Source: Cytophagales bacterium | Lineage (GTDB): Bacteria > Bacteroidota > Bacteroidia > Cytophagales > Cyclobacteriaceae | Assembly (NCBI GenBank): GCA_003500135.1 | Contig: DNTA01000109.1 | Location: 1 to 27,860, forward strand | Reading direction: 5' to 3' | DNA length: 27,860 nt | Shown here: positions 16,389 to 24,704 of the stretch, in pieces | Layout: the number at the start of each line of letters is the position of its first letter | How positions within the stretch are numbered: position 1 is the stretch's first letter | Made by a program: the position numbers and the translations under genes | Notes under the pieces: model-generated | What the model was told of the DNA's origin: nothing | Database searches by the model: none | What the model saw: the letters and a program-made list of their open reading frames with translations, nothing else

Positions 16389-17659
16389 TTCCGGGGACCT
16401 TTATTTGGGTTATTTCTTCTTTTTTTATTGCGGCGGTTACCGCGCTTTTTATTTCCCTCGTTGCTTACACTCTTATTTTGAGGTTGGTTTTGCTTATTCT
16501 GCTGCTCGTCGCCTTTTGATTTATACTGGGTTTTATTTTTGTTGCGGTTTTTACGTCGTTTTTGTTTTTTGCTTTTGTTCTGAAATTTCTTGTCGAGTCT
16601 TTCCAGATCACTGTTTAATACAGTCGATATCTCTTCGCTGAAATCTACTTTATCTTCGAGAAGGGTTTCGGGTATCTCCCCTTTTTCGTTGAGCTCAATC
16701 ACCTCTTTCACTCTTTTGGCGGGAACAGGTATCCAGGAGGTTTCTTTTTCATAACCAAACCACAAAACTTTTTTGAAAATATCCGTTTTTTGAAGCACAG
16801 CTTCACCTTTTTTGGTTTTAAGGGGTTTTTCAACGCCCGGAATGTCTTCAAGCGCTTCCATGTAGGTTTCAAGCTCATAATTGAGGCAGCATTTAAGTCT
16901 CCCGCATTGGCCACTTAACTTAGACGGGTTTAGTGAGAGGTTTTGGTAGCGTGCAGCTGATGTAGATACACTTTTGAAATCGGTAAGCCACGTACTGCAA
17001 CACAATTCGCGACCGCATGATCCTATGCCGCCTAATCGACCGGCCTCTTGCCTGAGGCTGATTTGCCGCATTTCAACACGGATCTTAAATTCCGATGCCA
17101 GCACTTTGATCAGCTCCCTGAAGTCTACGCGATCATCGGCCGAATAGTAAAACGTGGCCTTTGTGCCATCTGCCTGGTACTCCACATCGGTAAGCTTCAT
17201 TTCGAGCTTTTGGGCAATAATGATTTCACGTGTACGATACAGGGTAGGTACTTCTTTGTTTTTTACTTCTTCAAATTTTTCCATATCCCGCCGTGTGGCC
17301 AGGCGGTAGATAGCTTTTATATTGTCGTCATCATCGACTTTTTTCTTTTTCATTTGAAGGCGTACCAATTCACCCTGAAGTGCTACCTGTCCGATATGAT
17401 GGCCATTTGGCACATCTACCACAACGTGTTCTCCTTTGTGCAGGTCGAGCTGGTTTACATTTCTGAAGAAATCTTTTCGACCATTTTTAAATCGCACCTC
17501 TACCACATCGTAGCTATCTACCGATAGCGCCTCCATATCGGAGAGCCAATCAAATGAATTGAGTTTATTACATCCGTCTGTGCCGCAGTTGCCGTTGCTT
17601 TTACATCCGGGCGCGGCAGATTTATTATCAGCGGTACTACAAGAACTGCATCCCGACAT
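16385..17659 (-). CDS. ricT: PSP1-domain protein, RicT/YaaT family
   Basis: The 424-residue protein contains the PSP1 domain, with the conserved cysteine segments GSCGRELCCSTWL (213-225) and GQCGRLKCCLNYE (250-262). The N-terminus has five cysteines (4, 7, 19, 25, 30). In Bacillus, RicT/YaaT works with RicA and RicF in an Fe-S complex that affects RNA processing by RNase Y; no partner is seen here. Residues about 359-424 form a low-complexity tail rich in Lys, Arg, Asn and Gln, which suggests nucleic acid binding. An upstream ATG at 17680 is in frame, but the predicted promoter would place the transcript start almost on it, and relatives start at the Cys-rich segment, so ATG 17659 (preceded by GGAAAGGGAAAG) is chosen. 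It overlaps gldH by 4 bp. Confidence 0.85.
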   Translation of the reverse strand: MSGCSSCSTADNKSAAPGCKSNGNCGTDGCNKLNSFDWLSDMEALSVDSYDVVEVRFKNGRKDFFRNVNQLDLHKGEHVVVDVPNGHHIGQVALQGELVRLQMKKKKVDDDDNIKAIYRLATRRDMEKFEEVKNKEVPTLYRTREIIIAQKLEMKLTDVEYQADGTKATFYYSADDRVDFRELIKVLASEFKIRVEMRQISLRQEAGRLGGIGSCGRELCCSTWLTDFKSVSTSAARYQNLSLNPSKLSGQCGRLKCCLNYELETYMEALEDIPGVEKPLKTKKGEAVLQKTDIFKKVLWFGYEKETSWIPVPAKRVKEVIELNEKGEIPETLLEDKVDFSEEISTVLNSDLERLDKKFQNKSKKQKRRKNRNKNKTQYKSKGDEQQNKQNQPQNKSVSNEGNKKRGNRRNKKRRNNPNKGPRK

Positions 17660-17688
17660 ATCTTTCCCTTTCCAATTCATATAAAAAC

Positions 17689-17719
17689 TAAAATTAAGGA
17701 TTAAGCGGTGAAATACAAA
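17689..17719 (-). promoter_or_regulatory. Candidate ricT-gldH promoter (-33/-7)
   Basis: On the minus strand TTTG (17716-17719) is followed, after exactly 19 bp, by TAATTTTA (17689-17696), one base off TAnnTTTG. The expected transcript start is about 20-25 bases before ATG 17659 and almost on the alternative ATG 17680, which supports the downstream start. Confidence 0.55.
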
Positions 17720-17722
17720 AAA

Positions 17723-19015
17723 CTATTTCCGAGATAGCGCTAGCAAGTCCTGGCCTATGTCACGTCGAAAATATACATCTTCCCAGCAAAGCAGATTGAC
17801 CCGTTTGTAGGATTTCCCGAGCGCACTCGCCAGATCGGGTGCAATTCCGGTTATATTTAAAACGCGCCCACCGCTGGTCACTACGTCACTTTCAACTTTT
17901 TTGGTACCTGCATGGAAAACCACGGTATCCGGCTCATTATTTTCCAGTCCATAGATCCTTTGCCCCTTATCATAACTTCCGGGGTAACCTCCTGATACCA
18001 TGACCACTGTCGTAGCAGTTTCCGAAATGGTATCATAATGAGCGTTATTCAAATCCTTTTGAGCAGTTTTTACCAATAAGTCAAGTACATCGCTATTTAT
18101 CCTTGGAAAAACTACCTGTGTTTCAGGGTCTCCCATACGTACATTGTATTCAATTACATACGGAGCGCCGTCCACATTCATCAGCCCTATAAATATAAAG
18201 CCTATGTAAGGGATGTTGTCTTTTTGAAGTCCGGAAATAGTAGGTTGGACGACCTCCTTTTCAACCCGGTCCAGAAAGCCTTTATGGGCAAAATCTACCG
18301 GAGATACAGCACCCATGCCACCGGTGTTAGGTCCTGAATCGTTTTCGCCGATTCTCTTGTAGTCTTTGGCTTCTGGGAGGATAACATAGTCCTTACCATC
18401 TGTCAGCACAAAAACGGAAAGCTCTATGCCCTTCAAAAACTCTTCGATAACTACCTTTTTACTTGCCGCTCCAAACTGTTCGTCCTCCAGCATTTTGCTG
18501 ATCGATTTGAATGCGTCTTCGTGAGATTCACAAATTAACACCCCTTTACCGGCGGCTAATCCGTCAGCTTTAAGTACTATGGGAGTGGGTAGTCCGGAAA
18601 TATATTTCTTTGCTTCCTCAAGGGTTTCTTTAGTAAATGTTATGGAAGCTGCCGTGGGAATACCATGTTTTTGCATGAACCCTTTTGAAAAATCTTTGCT
18701 TCCTTCCAGTTGGGCGCCTACTTTTCCCGGCCCTACGATCAGCAATTTGCTGTGTTCCGGTTTGTCCTCCAGATAATCCCTAAGTCCGTCGACCAAAGGC
18801 GCTTCAGGCCCAACAACCAAAAGATCGATATGTTTTTCAGTAATAAACCGGCTAATTTTATCAAACTCACTTACGCCGATATTTACATTTTCGGCAATTG
18901 AGGCGGTGCCCGCATTACCAGGGGCAACGTATAATTTTTGACAGTTTTCACTTTTATTGATAGCCCAGGCAAAGGCATGTTCCCTGCCGCCCGATCCTAA
19001 AACCAATATATTCAT
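17723..19015 (-). CDS. purD: Phosphoribosylamine--glycine ligase
   Basis: PurD joins glycine to phosphoribosylamine with ATP in step two of purine synthesis. The 430-residue length is standard. The N-terminus VLGSGGREHAFAWA and PGNAGT are family hallmarks, followed by the ATP-grasp region LKADGLAAGKGVLI, ENDSGPNTGGMGAVSP and VIEYNVRMGDPETQVV, which carries the metal-binding acidic/Asn residues. The start is ATG 19015, 11 bp after the recQ stop, so the two are probably co-transcribed. No other purine gene is nearby. Confidence 0.96.
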   Translation of the reverse strand: MNILVLGSGGREHAFAWAINKSENCQKLYVAPGNAGTASIAENVNIGVSEFDKISRFITEKHIDLLVVGPEAPLVDGLRDYLEDKPEHSKLLIVGPGKVGAQLEGSKDFSKGFMQKHGIPTAASITFTKETLEEAKKYISGLPTPIVLKADGLAAGKGVLICESHEDAFKSISKMLEDEQFGAASKKVVIEEFLKGIELSVFVLTDGKDYVILPEAKDYKRIGENDSGPNTGGMGAVSPVDFAHKGFLDRVEKEVVQPTISGLQKDNIPYIGFIFIGLMNVDGAPYVIEYNVRMGDPETQVVFPRINSDVLDLLVKTAQKDLNNAHYDTISETATTVVMVSGGYPGSYDKGQRIYGLENNEPDTVVFHAGTKKVESDVVTSGGRVLNITGIAPDLASALGKSYKRVNLLCWEDVYFRRDIGQDLLALSRK

Positions 19016-19026
19016 TAAGACTCAAT

Positions 19027-21201
19027 TTAGTTTGCGTAATCCGACAAGAATTTAACACGCATCAGCCGAAGGTCTTCTTCATCATAATCATCTTCACCTA
19101 ATTCCTCCAGTGCGATATCGATCGCGTCGGTTTCGGCGTTCATGAAGTAGTCAAAAACCTCCTCCTGACGATCCTCATCCATGAGGTGGTCAATATAGTA
19201 ATCCAAATTGAGTTTTGTGCCTGAATAGCAAATATTTTCTATTTCCTCGATCAACTCACTGTAACTAATGCCTTTTGCATCGGCTATTTCCTGTAAGTCA
19301 ACCTTACGGTCTATTTGCTGTATAATGTATATTTTGGTTTTTGACTTGTTTACCGCTGATTTTATAACGACATCGGAGGCGGTTTCAATATCGTTTTCCT
19401 CCACATAGTTTTTGATCAGTTCAAGGAAAGGCTTACCAAACTTGTTAACCTTGCCCATTCCCACGCCGTTTATCCGCGATAATTCTTCCTTGGAAGTAGG
19501 GTAAACAGTCGACATCTCCTCAAGTGACGGATCCTGGAAAATAACATAGGGAGGCAGGCTTTTTTGTCTGGCAACTTTCTTTCTCAGATTTTTTAAAAGC
19601 TCAAATAAAGCTTCATCGTAAGCTTTTCCCACTGTTACGTTTTCACTTGCCTCGTCTTCGATCAATGACTCAAAATCCTTGTCTTTGGTGAATTCTATGT
19701 CGTGTGGCTTGTCCAGGAATTTTTTGCCTTTTTCGCTCAGTTTTAGGGTGCCTATATTTTCTATGTCTTTTTGAAGCAGGCCATGTAATAGCGTTTGTCG
19801 CACTACCGAACTCCAGAACTCTTCTTTATCCTCTGTTCCAGCGCCAAAAATTGGCAGCTTATCCTGGTCATAGCTGGTGATATAGTCATTTTTCACCCCT
19901 CGTATAAGATCCACCAGGTGCTTTAATCCAAAGCGCTCATTTGATAGCCTGGCGGCTTCCAGTACTTTAATGGCGTATTCTTTTCCATTATAATTTTCCG
20001 GTGGGTATTTGCATATGTCGCACCACATGGACTTGCCGCATTGCGATCCGTCGTATTCTTCACCAAAATAATGCAATAGTTGCTTTCGACGGCAAATGGA
20101 AGATTCAGCGTAAGCCGACATTTCCTCCAGCAAAATTTTGGCATTTTCGCGCTCGGTTACACTTTTGTCCTTATTGAATTTTTCGAGCTTTAAAATGTCT
20201 TTGTAGGAGTAAAAAAGTATGCAGTTTCCTTCGAGCCCGTCTCTTCCTGCCCTGCCGGTTTCCTGATAATAACCCTCCACAGATTTAGGGGTGTCGTAGT
20301 GGATGACAAAACGGACGTCCGGTTTATCAATACCCATTCCAAATGCAATGGTAGCTACAATCACATCCACCTCTTCATTCAGAAAGTCATCCTGGTTTTT
20401 CATCCTTACGGCACCTTCCAAACCGGCATGATAAGGCGCTGCTTTGATATCGTTTACTCGAAGCAATTCGGCAATTTCTTCTACTTTCTTACGGCTCAGG
20501 CAGTATACAATGCCTGATTTCCCCTTATTATCGCGAATGAATTTTATTAACTGCTTTTTAGTATGCTGCTTTGGTCGCACCTCATAATACAGGTTCTCGC
20601 GGTTAAATGACGACTTAAAAAGATCGGCATCTTCCATGTTGAGGTTGCGCTGAATGTCGAGCTGTACTTTTGGTGTGGCAGTGGCTGTAAGGGCAATTAT
20701 TGGCAATTCTCCGAGTTGAGAAATGATACTTCTGATTCGCCGGTATTCAGGCCGGAAATCATGGCCCCACTCCGAAATACAGTGCGCTTCATCTATGGCA
20801 ACAAAAGATAAGTTGGCTTTTTTCAAAAAAGAAACATTGTCTTCTTTCGTAAGCGATTCGGGCGCCACATAGAGAAGTTTTACAGCTCCTTCCAGAGTTT
20901 CTTTCTTCACCCGGGTCATTTCTGCTTTGGTCAGGGTAGAGTTCAGAAACTTGGCATTAATACCAAGTGCGTTTAGCTGATCCACCTGGTTTTTCATCAA
21001 AGCAATCAAAGGTGAAATGACGATGGCAGTGCCATTTTTCATAAGTGCAGGCAACTGATAACACATGGATTTACCAGCACCTGTTGGCATAATGACAAAT
21101 GTATTTTTACTGTCCAGTAAATTATGGATAATGGCTTCCTGATTTCCTCTGAAATTGGAATAACCAAATACTTCTTTTAATTTTTCTTTAATGGCGTCCA
21201 C
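19027..21201 (-). CDS. recQ: ATP-dependent DNA helicase RecQ
   Basis: RecQ is a 3'-5' DNA helicase in recombination and repair. The 724-residue protein has Walker A TGAGKS (40-45), DEAH (137-140) followed by the aromatic-rich loop CISEWGHDF, motif VI QETGRAGR (313-320), the RQC zinc site cysteines C370, C388, C394 and C397, a winged-helix region, an HRDC domain at about 527-600, and an extra acidic C-terminal helical/HTH extension of about 120 residues, common in Bacteroidota RecQ. It begins with GTG at 21201: there is no nearby in-frame ATG, and AGGAAG sits a few bases upstream as a good ribosome site, rare in this window. It leads the recQ-purD run. Confidence 0.95.
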   Translation of the reverse strand: MDAIKEKLKEVFGYSNFRGNQEAIIHNLLDSKNTFVIMPTGAGKSMCYQLPALMKNGTAIVISPLIALMKNQVDQLNALGINAKFLNSTLTKAEMTRVKKETLEGAVKLLYVAPESLTKEDNVSFLKKANLSFVAIDEAHCISEWGHDFRPEYRRIRSIISQLGELPIIALTATATPKVQLDIQRNLNMEDADLFKSSFNRENLYYEVRPKQHTKKQLIKFIRDNKGKSGIVYCLSRKKVEEIAELLRVNDIKAAPYHAGLEGAVRMKNQDDFLNEEVDVIVATIAFGMGIDKPDVRFVIHYDTPKSVEGYYQETGRAGRDGLEGNCILFYSYKDILKLEKFNKDKSVTERENAKILLEEMSAYAESSICRRKQLLHYFGEEYDGSQCGKSMWCDICKYPPENYNGKEYAIKVLEAARLSNERFGLKHLVDLIRGVKNDYITSYDQDKLPIFGAGTEDKEEFWSSVVRQTLLHGLLQKDIENIGTLKLSEKGKKFLDKPHDIEFTKDKDFESLIEDEASENVTVGKAYDEALFELLKNLRKKVARQKSLPPYVIFQDPSLEEMSTVYPTSKEELSRINGVGMGKVNKFGKPFLELIKNYVEENDIETASDVVIKSAVNKSKTKIYIIQQIDRKVDLQEIADAKGISYSELIEEIENICYSGTKLNLDYYIDHLMDEDRQEEVFDYFMNAETDAIDIALEELGEDDYDEEDLRLMRVKFLSDYAN

Positions 21202-21536
21202 AGTTCTTCCTGCTAATTTTAACTTCTACTACAATTCAATTTTGTTATTGGTTTTTCAGGTTATTATGCCGGAGCATAACAGTTTTTGTGTAATTGTTTT
21301 ACATGGATTGTAATTTGAAGTTATGAAAACATCTAAAATGCTTTTGGAAATTATTTAAACCACTTAAATTGCCCTTTTCTTGAGCAGCCCCCTTAATTGA
21401 ATGGTGGTCTATACAAATTTAATTTCTTTTTGATCAATCTATATCAAAAGGTTGAATTTTCAACTAATGTTTGGATTATTTCGATTAATCTTAATTATCT
21501 ACCCATAAACAAGTTAATAATAAATTTCTAAATGGC
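21202..21536. other. 335-bp divergent spacer between recQ and manC
   Basis: AT-rich non-coding stretch that should hold divergent promoters for recQ and manC. A short hairpin TTATGC-CGGA-GCATAA (21264-21279) followed by CAGTTTTT is present, but there is no upstream plus-strand gene for it to terminate. No -33/-7 pair with correct spacing was found; TAATGTTTGG near 21464 is off by one base in the spacer. No RNA gene or small ORF was recognised. Confidence 0.5.
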
Positions 21537-22616
21537 ATGAAAGAAAATACATATGTTGTAATAATGGCTGGGGGAATAGGATCGAGGTTTTGGCCGTACA
21601 GTAGAAATGCCTATCCAAAACAGTTTCTGGACGTTTTAGGTGTGGGTAAATCATTGTTGCAACTCACTTATTATCGGTTTCTTGATATATGCGATAAAGA
21701 AAATATTTATATCGTTTCCAATAGGAAATACGAAAGTCTGATAAAGGAGCAGTTGCCCGATCTGACCGACGACCAAATATTGCTGGAACCTAACAGAAGA
21801 AACACAGCGCCTTGTATAGCCTACGCTTCCTACAAGATCGCTCAGAAAAATCCCAATGCCGTTATGGTGGTCACTCCGGCCGATCATGCCATATTTATGG
21901 AAAAGTTGTTTACCGAGACCGTAGCAAAGGCAGTGGACTCTGCTTCTAAGGGTAACCGCTTGATCACCCTGGGTATTAAGCCGAACCGACCGGAAACGGG
22001 TTATGGGTACATACAATATGTGCACGATGACAAAAACTTCGCAAAAAAGGTCAAAACGTTTACGGAGAAGCCTCAGTATGACCTTGCGCTTAAGTTTCTT
22101 GAAAGCGGGGATTTTGTTTGGAATGCGGGCATATTTATTTGGGACGTCCCTTCAATCATACAGGCTTTCGAGGAACATCTGCCGGACATATCAGATGCAT
22201 TTAGCGCCATCAATAAGTTCTATTACACCGAAAAGGAACAAAAGCATATTGAGGAGATTTATTCTCACACTAAAGGGATTTCCATTGATTACGGGGTTAT
22301 GGAAAAAGCAGGAAATGTTTTTGTAGTACTGGGTGACTTTGGTTGGTCAGACCTTGGGTCCTGGAGCTCGCTTCATGAAATAAGGGAAAAAAATGGTGAT
22401 GAAAACGTGATCTCAGCAAATTCACTCACTTATGAAGTGAAAAACAGTTTGATTATGAGCGATAAAAAAGAAAAACTAATTGTGGTGCAGGGGCTTGACG
22501 GTTATCTGGTAGCCGATAGTGATGATGTATTGCTCATTTGTGAAAAAGACAATGAAAAACAATTCAGAAGTTTTGTCTCTGATGTGAAAAATGAAAAAGG
22601 AGAAAAGTATATCTAA
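21537..22616 (+). CDS. manC: Mannose-1-phosphate guanylyltransferase
   Basis: This enzyme makes GDP-mannose from GTP and mannose 1-phosphate. The 359-residue protein has the nucleotidyltransferase signature MAGGIGSRFWPYSR (10-23) followed by PKQF, then LLEPNRRNTAP, VVTPADH, FTEKPQ, WNAGIFIWD and GDFGWSDLGSWSSL. It is the single-domain form without the mannose-6-phosphate isomerase domain of long ManC/AlgA. GDP-mannose feeds glycan synthesis and could supply the GT2/GT-C pair at 305-2360, though they are 19 kb apart and the link is inference. It is apparently monocistronic, ending at a bidirectional terminator shared with rlmB. Confidence 0.94.
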   Translation: MKENTYVVIMAGGIGSRFWPYSRNAYPKQFLDVLGVGKSLLQLTYYRFLDICDKENIYIVSNRKYESLIKEQLPDLTDDQILLEPNRRNTAPCIAYASYKIAQKNPNAVMVVTPADHAIFMEKLFTETVAKAVDSASKGNRLITLGIKPNRPETGYGYIQYVHDDKNFAKKVKTFTEKPQYDLALKFLESGDFVWNAGIFIWDVPSIIQAFEEHLPDISDAFSAINKFYYTEKEQKHIEEIYSHTKGISIDYGVMEKAGNVFVVLGDFGWSDLGSWSSLHEIREKNGDENVISANSLTYEVKNSLIMSDKKEKLIVVQGLDGYLVADSDDVLLICEKDNEKQFRSFVSDVKNEKGEKYI

Positions 22617-22638
22617 AAGCGTCTGCTAAGATGCTTTT
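22615..22638. terminator. Bidirectional terminator between manC and rlmB
   Basis: AAAAGCGTC (22615-22623) pairs with GATGCTTTT (22630-22638) with one G-U and a six-base loop TGCTAA. The A/T-rich arms give U tracts in both directions. It overlaps the stop codons of both convergent genes (manC ends 22616; rlmB ends 22626). Confidence 0.7.
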
Positions 22639-23378
22639 TCCTTTTGTCTTAAGATTTCATAGAGGATAATTCCGGCAGAAACTGATACGTTCAAAGATTC
22701 TATTTCTCCTTTCAACGGAATTCTTACGCGTTGATCACAAAGCTTTAAATATGCTTCAGATATACCATCTTCCTCCGAACCAAGAACCAGGGCTATTGGT
22801 CCGGTGAGTGACTGCTCGTAAAGCATGTCATTGGTCTTTTCCGTGGCAGCAACAATAGTCAATCCGGAATCTTTGAGATATTGAATTGTCGTTTTCAGGT
22901 TGGGCACGCGGCATACCGGAATGTGATGAAGAGCGCCTGCTGAGGTTTTTACAGCATCATAATTGATGGAAGCGTTGCCCTTGCTGGCCATTACTATTGC
23001 ATCGGCGCCAACACATTCGGCTGTTCTCGCTATTGCTCCGAAATTGCGAATGTCAGTTACACGGTCGCATATAACTATAAAAGGATCTTTTCCCGAAGCA
23101 TAACACTGATCGATCACCGTCTCGATTTCAGAAAACTCAATGGGCGAAATAAATGCAAGCGCTCCCTGGTGGTTGCGACTATTAAATTTTTTCAGCTTTT
23201 CCACAGGAACTTGCTGAAGGGGTATTTTGCGTTGCCCTGCTTCCAGCTTTAGTGCTTTGAGCAGGTCGTTTTGCAACCCTTTTTGTAAAAGTATCTTTTC
23301 AATTTCTTTGCCGGCCCTTAGGCTTTCTATTATTGCCCTAGCGCCGTATATGATATCCGATTGTTTTTTGTTTATCAT
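22626..23378 (-). CDS. rlmB: 23S rRNA (guanosine-2'-O)-methyltransferase RlmB (SpoU/TrmH family)
   Basis: From ATG 23378 the protein is 250 residues. It has the small N-terminal substrate-binding domain (IIYGARAIIESL, then NHQGALAFIS) and the SPOUT knot motifs RVTDIRNFGAIARTAE, LVLGSEEDGIS and IPLKGEIESLNVSVSAGIIL, which bind SAM and carry the catalytic Arg and Asn. By family it methylates the 2'-O of a guanosine in 23S rRNA (G2251 in E. coli). A longer in-frame reading to 23423 exists, but ATG 23378 forms an ATGA overlap with the GWxTD gene stop and matches the family N-terminus. RlmB versus another SpoU methylase cannot be fully settled from sequence. Confidence 0.9.
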   Translation of the reverse strand: MINKKQSDIIYGARAIIESLRAGKEIEKILLQKGLQNDLLKALKLEAGQRKIPLQQVPVEKLKKFNSRNHQGALAFISPIEFSEIETVIDQCYASGKDPFIVICDRVTDIRNFGAIARTAECVGADAIVMASKGNASINYDAVKTSAGALHHIPVCRVPNLKTTIQYLKDSGLTIVAATEKTNDMLYEQSLTGPIALVLGSEEDGISEAYLKLCDQRVRIPLKGEIESLNVSVSAGIILYEILRQKEKAS

Positions 23379-24595
23379 TCTGCTTGTTTGCCTTCTCGCC
23401 ACAATTCGACCGTACGGAACCAATGGCGGTCAAATTTACGATCGCGGACCAAAACATAGTACCGATCGGCAAATATATTTTTCACTTTTACAAATGTAAA
23501 TCGAATACTTGGCAGACTTCTATTGGCCGTATATTGCCATGTTTCATATTCTTCTTCCACATATACTTCGTCGGGCGGGCCATAAATCGTGTAAATCATT
23601 CCCATATCGGTTTTCCACCCTGATTTGTAATTGGTGAAATATAAATTTGCTGCGGCAATCCGATCGTAATACGCTTTTATCGCCCTTCTGGCTACGCTTT
23701 TTGAGCGGCAATTTTCGATCCAGAAACGTTCAAACGCCAACCTCGGATCTTCGCTTCCTTGTATTTCTTCACGCTCCTCTCTGGAAACTATATAAGTAAG
23801 GGGATCTAACAGATCATCCAGATAATAATATTTAGGAAATCCTTTCTCGACAACTCGAAATGGAAGTCCTAACACACCATTCGTATCTATTTGTACAAGG
23901 TAGAGCCCTTTTTGATCAAAAGCGAGTGTATCATCTATTCTTATTTGTTGTATTTCCCTGACTTCCAGGCTTTTATTAACATTCCTATCTTCAATCACCA
24001 TGGGTGGTAGCGCTATTTCAAAATTGTTCTTATAGCTGTAGGAAAACACCTTGTCCGCATCTTTTTTTATACACTTGATCACATAAGGCTTACCCGACAC
24101 CAAATGCCCGCTCAACTCGGGAAGCCCCGTTTCAGCGTCAATCACATATAAACCGTCGTCAGAATAATTCGCTTTTTCTCCAATGGAGATGTGATAGGTG
24201 TAGTTGGCCCCTGTGCCCTTATTGAAAAAGTCAATGACCATCAATGTGTATTTCGATTTGTATTCGAATTGATAGCTGTAGTAGCTGGTAAGGCCTTTTT
24301 TGCCGATCAGGTAGCGCTCGTTTAATGTGTCATCGGTATGTATTTCGGCATCTTTGAAACCATCTCTTATTTCAACCAAAACATCATAATTACTGAGAAA
24401 TGACGAATCGGTAGAGGTAACAGCTAATAATACTTGTGCGCTGTCCTCTTTGTGAAAAAGTTGATGGTGAAGTAAAATCTTTCCATTGATGTCATATTGG
24501 TAAGCGACATTAAGGCTGGTAAAAGAATGTTGTGCAGATACCTGATTGATGATCAAAGCCAGTAACAGACAAAACAAAATCGCAAATGTCCTCAT
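23375..24595 (-). CDS. GWxTD domain-containing secreted protein
   Basis: The 406-residue protein has a signal peptide (MRTFAILFCLLLALIINQVS, cleavage near SAQ). The C-terminal third holds the GWxTD domain: FWIENCRSK, YYDRIAAANLYF, GWKTD (326-330), IYTIYGPPDEV and ETWQY. The N-terminal two-thirds looks like beta-sandwich material without recognisable motifs. GWxTD proteins occur widely in Bacteroidota and related phyla and have no firmly known role. The gene overlaps rlmB by 4 bp (ATGA), so the two are co-expressed, an unexpected pairing of an exported protein with an rRNA methylase. No lipobox Cys is present, implying a periplasmic protein. Confidence 0.85.
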   Translation of the reverse strand: MRTFAILFCLLLALIINQVSAQHSFTSLNVAYQYDINGKILLHHQLFHKEDSAQVLLAVTSTDSSFLSNYDVLVEIRDGFKDAEIHTDDTLNERYLIGKKGLTSYYSYQFEYKSKYTLMVIDFFNKGTGANYTYHISIGEKANYSDDGLYVIDAETGLPELSGHLVSGKPYVIKCIKKDADKVFSYSYKNNFEIALPPMVIEDRNVNKSLEVREIQQIRIDDTLAFDQKGLYLVQIDTNGVLGLPFRVVEKGFPKYYYLDDLLDPLTYIVSREEREEIQGSEDPRLAFERFWIENCRSKSVARRAIKAYYDRIAAANLYFTNYKSGWKTDMGMIYTIYGPPDEVYVEEEYETWQYTANRSLPSIRFTFVKVKNIFADRYYVLVRDRKFDRHWFRTVELWREGKQAE

Positions 24596-24680
24596 AAATT
24601 TGCTTACGGTTTAGCGCTGTTTAGATGTTTGAAAATAGTAAATCATTTATCAATAGCCGATTTGTTTCTCGATTTTTGTC

Positions 24681-24696
24681 TTTATTTGCAAATAAA
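24681..24696. promoter_or_regulatory. Perfect 16-bp palindrome before the methyltransferase gene
   Basis: TTTATTTGCAAATAAA is perfectly self-complementary and ends 8 bases before ATG 24705. Its left half TTTATTTG is also one base off the -7 consensus TAnnTTTG. It could be an operator, a -7 element, or chance in AT-rich DNA. Confidence 0.45.
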
Positions 24697-24704
24697 AAGC
24701 ATAA

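Noticed and set aside
21264..21284. TTATGC-CGGA-GCATAA hairpin with following T run as terminator
   Set aside because: No plus-strand gene lies upstream and the stem is only 6 bp and AT-rich.
23379..23423. Longer N-terminus for RlmB
   Set aside because: The added residues run into the GWxTD coding region and are not family-like; ATG 23378 forms an ATGA junction.
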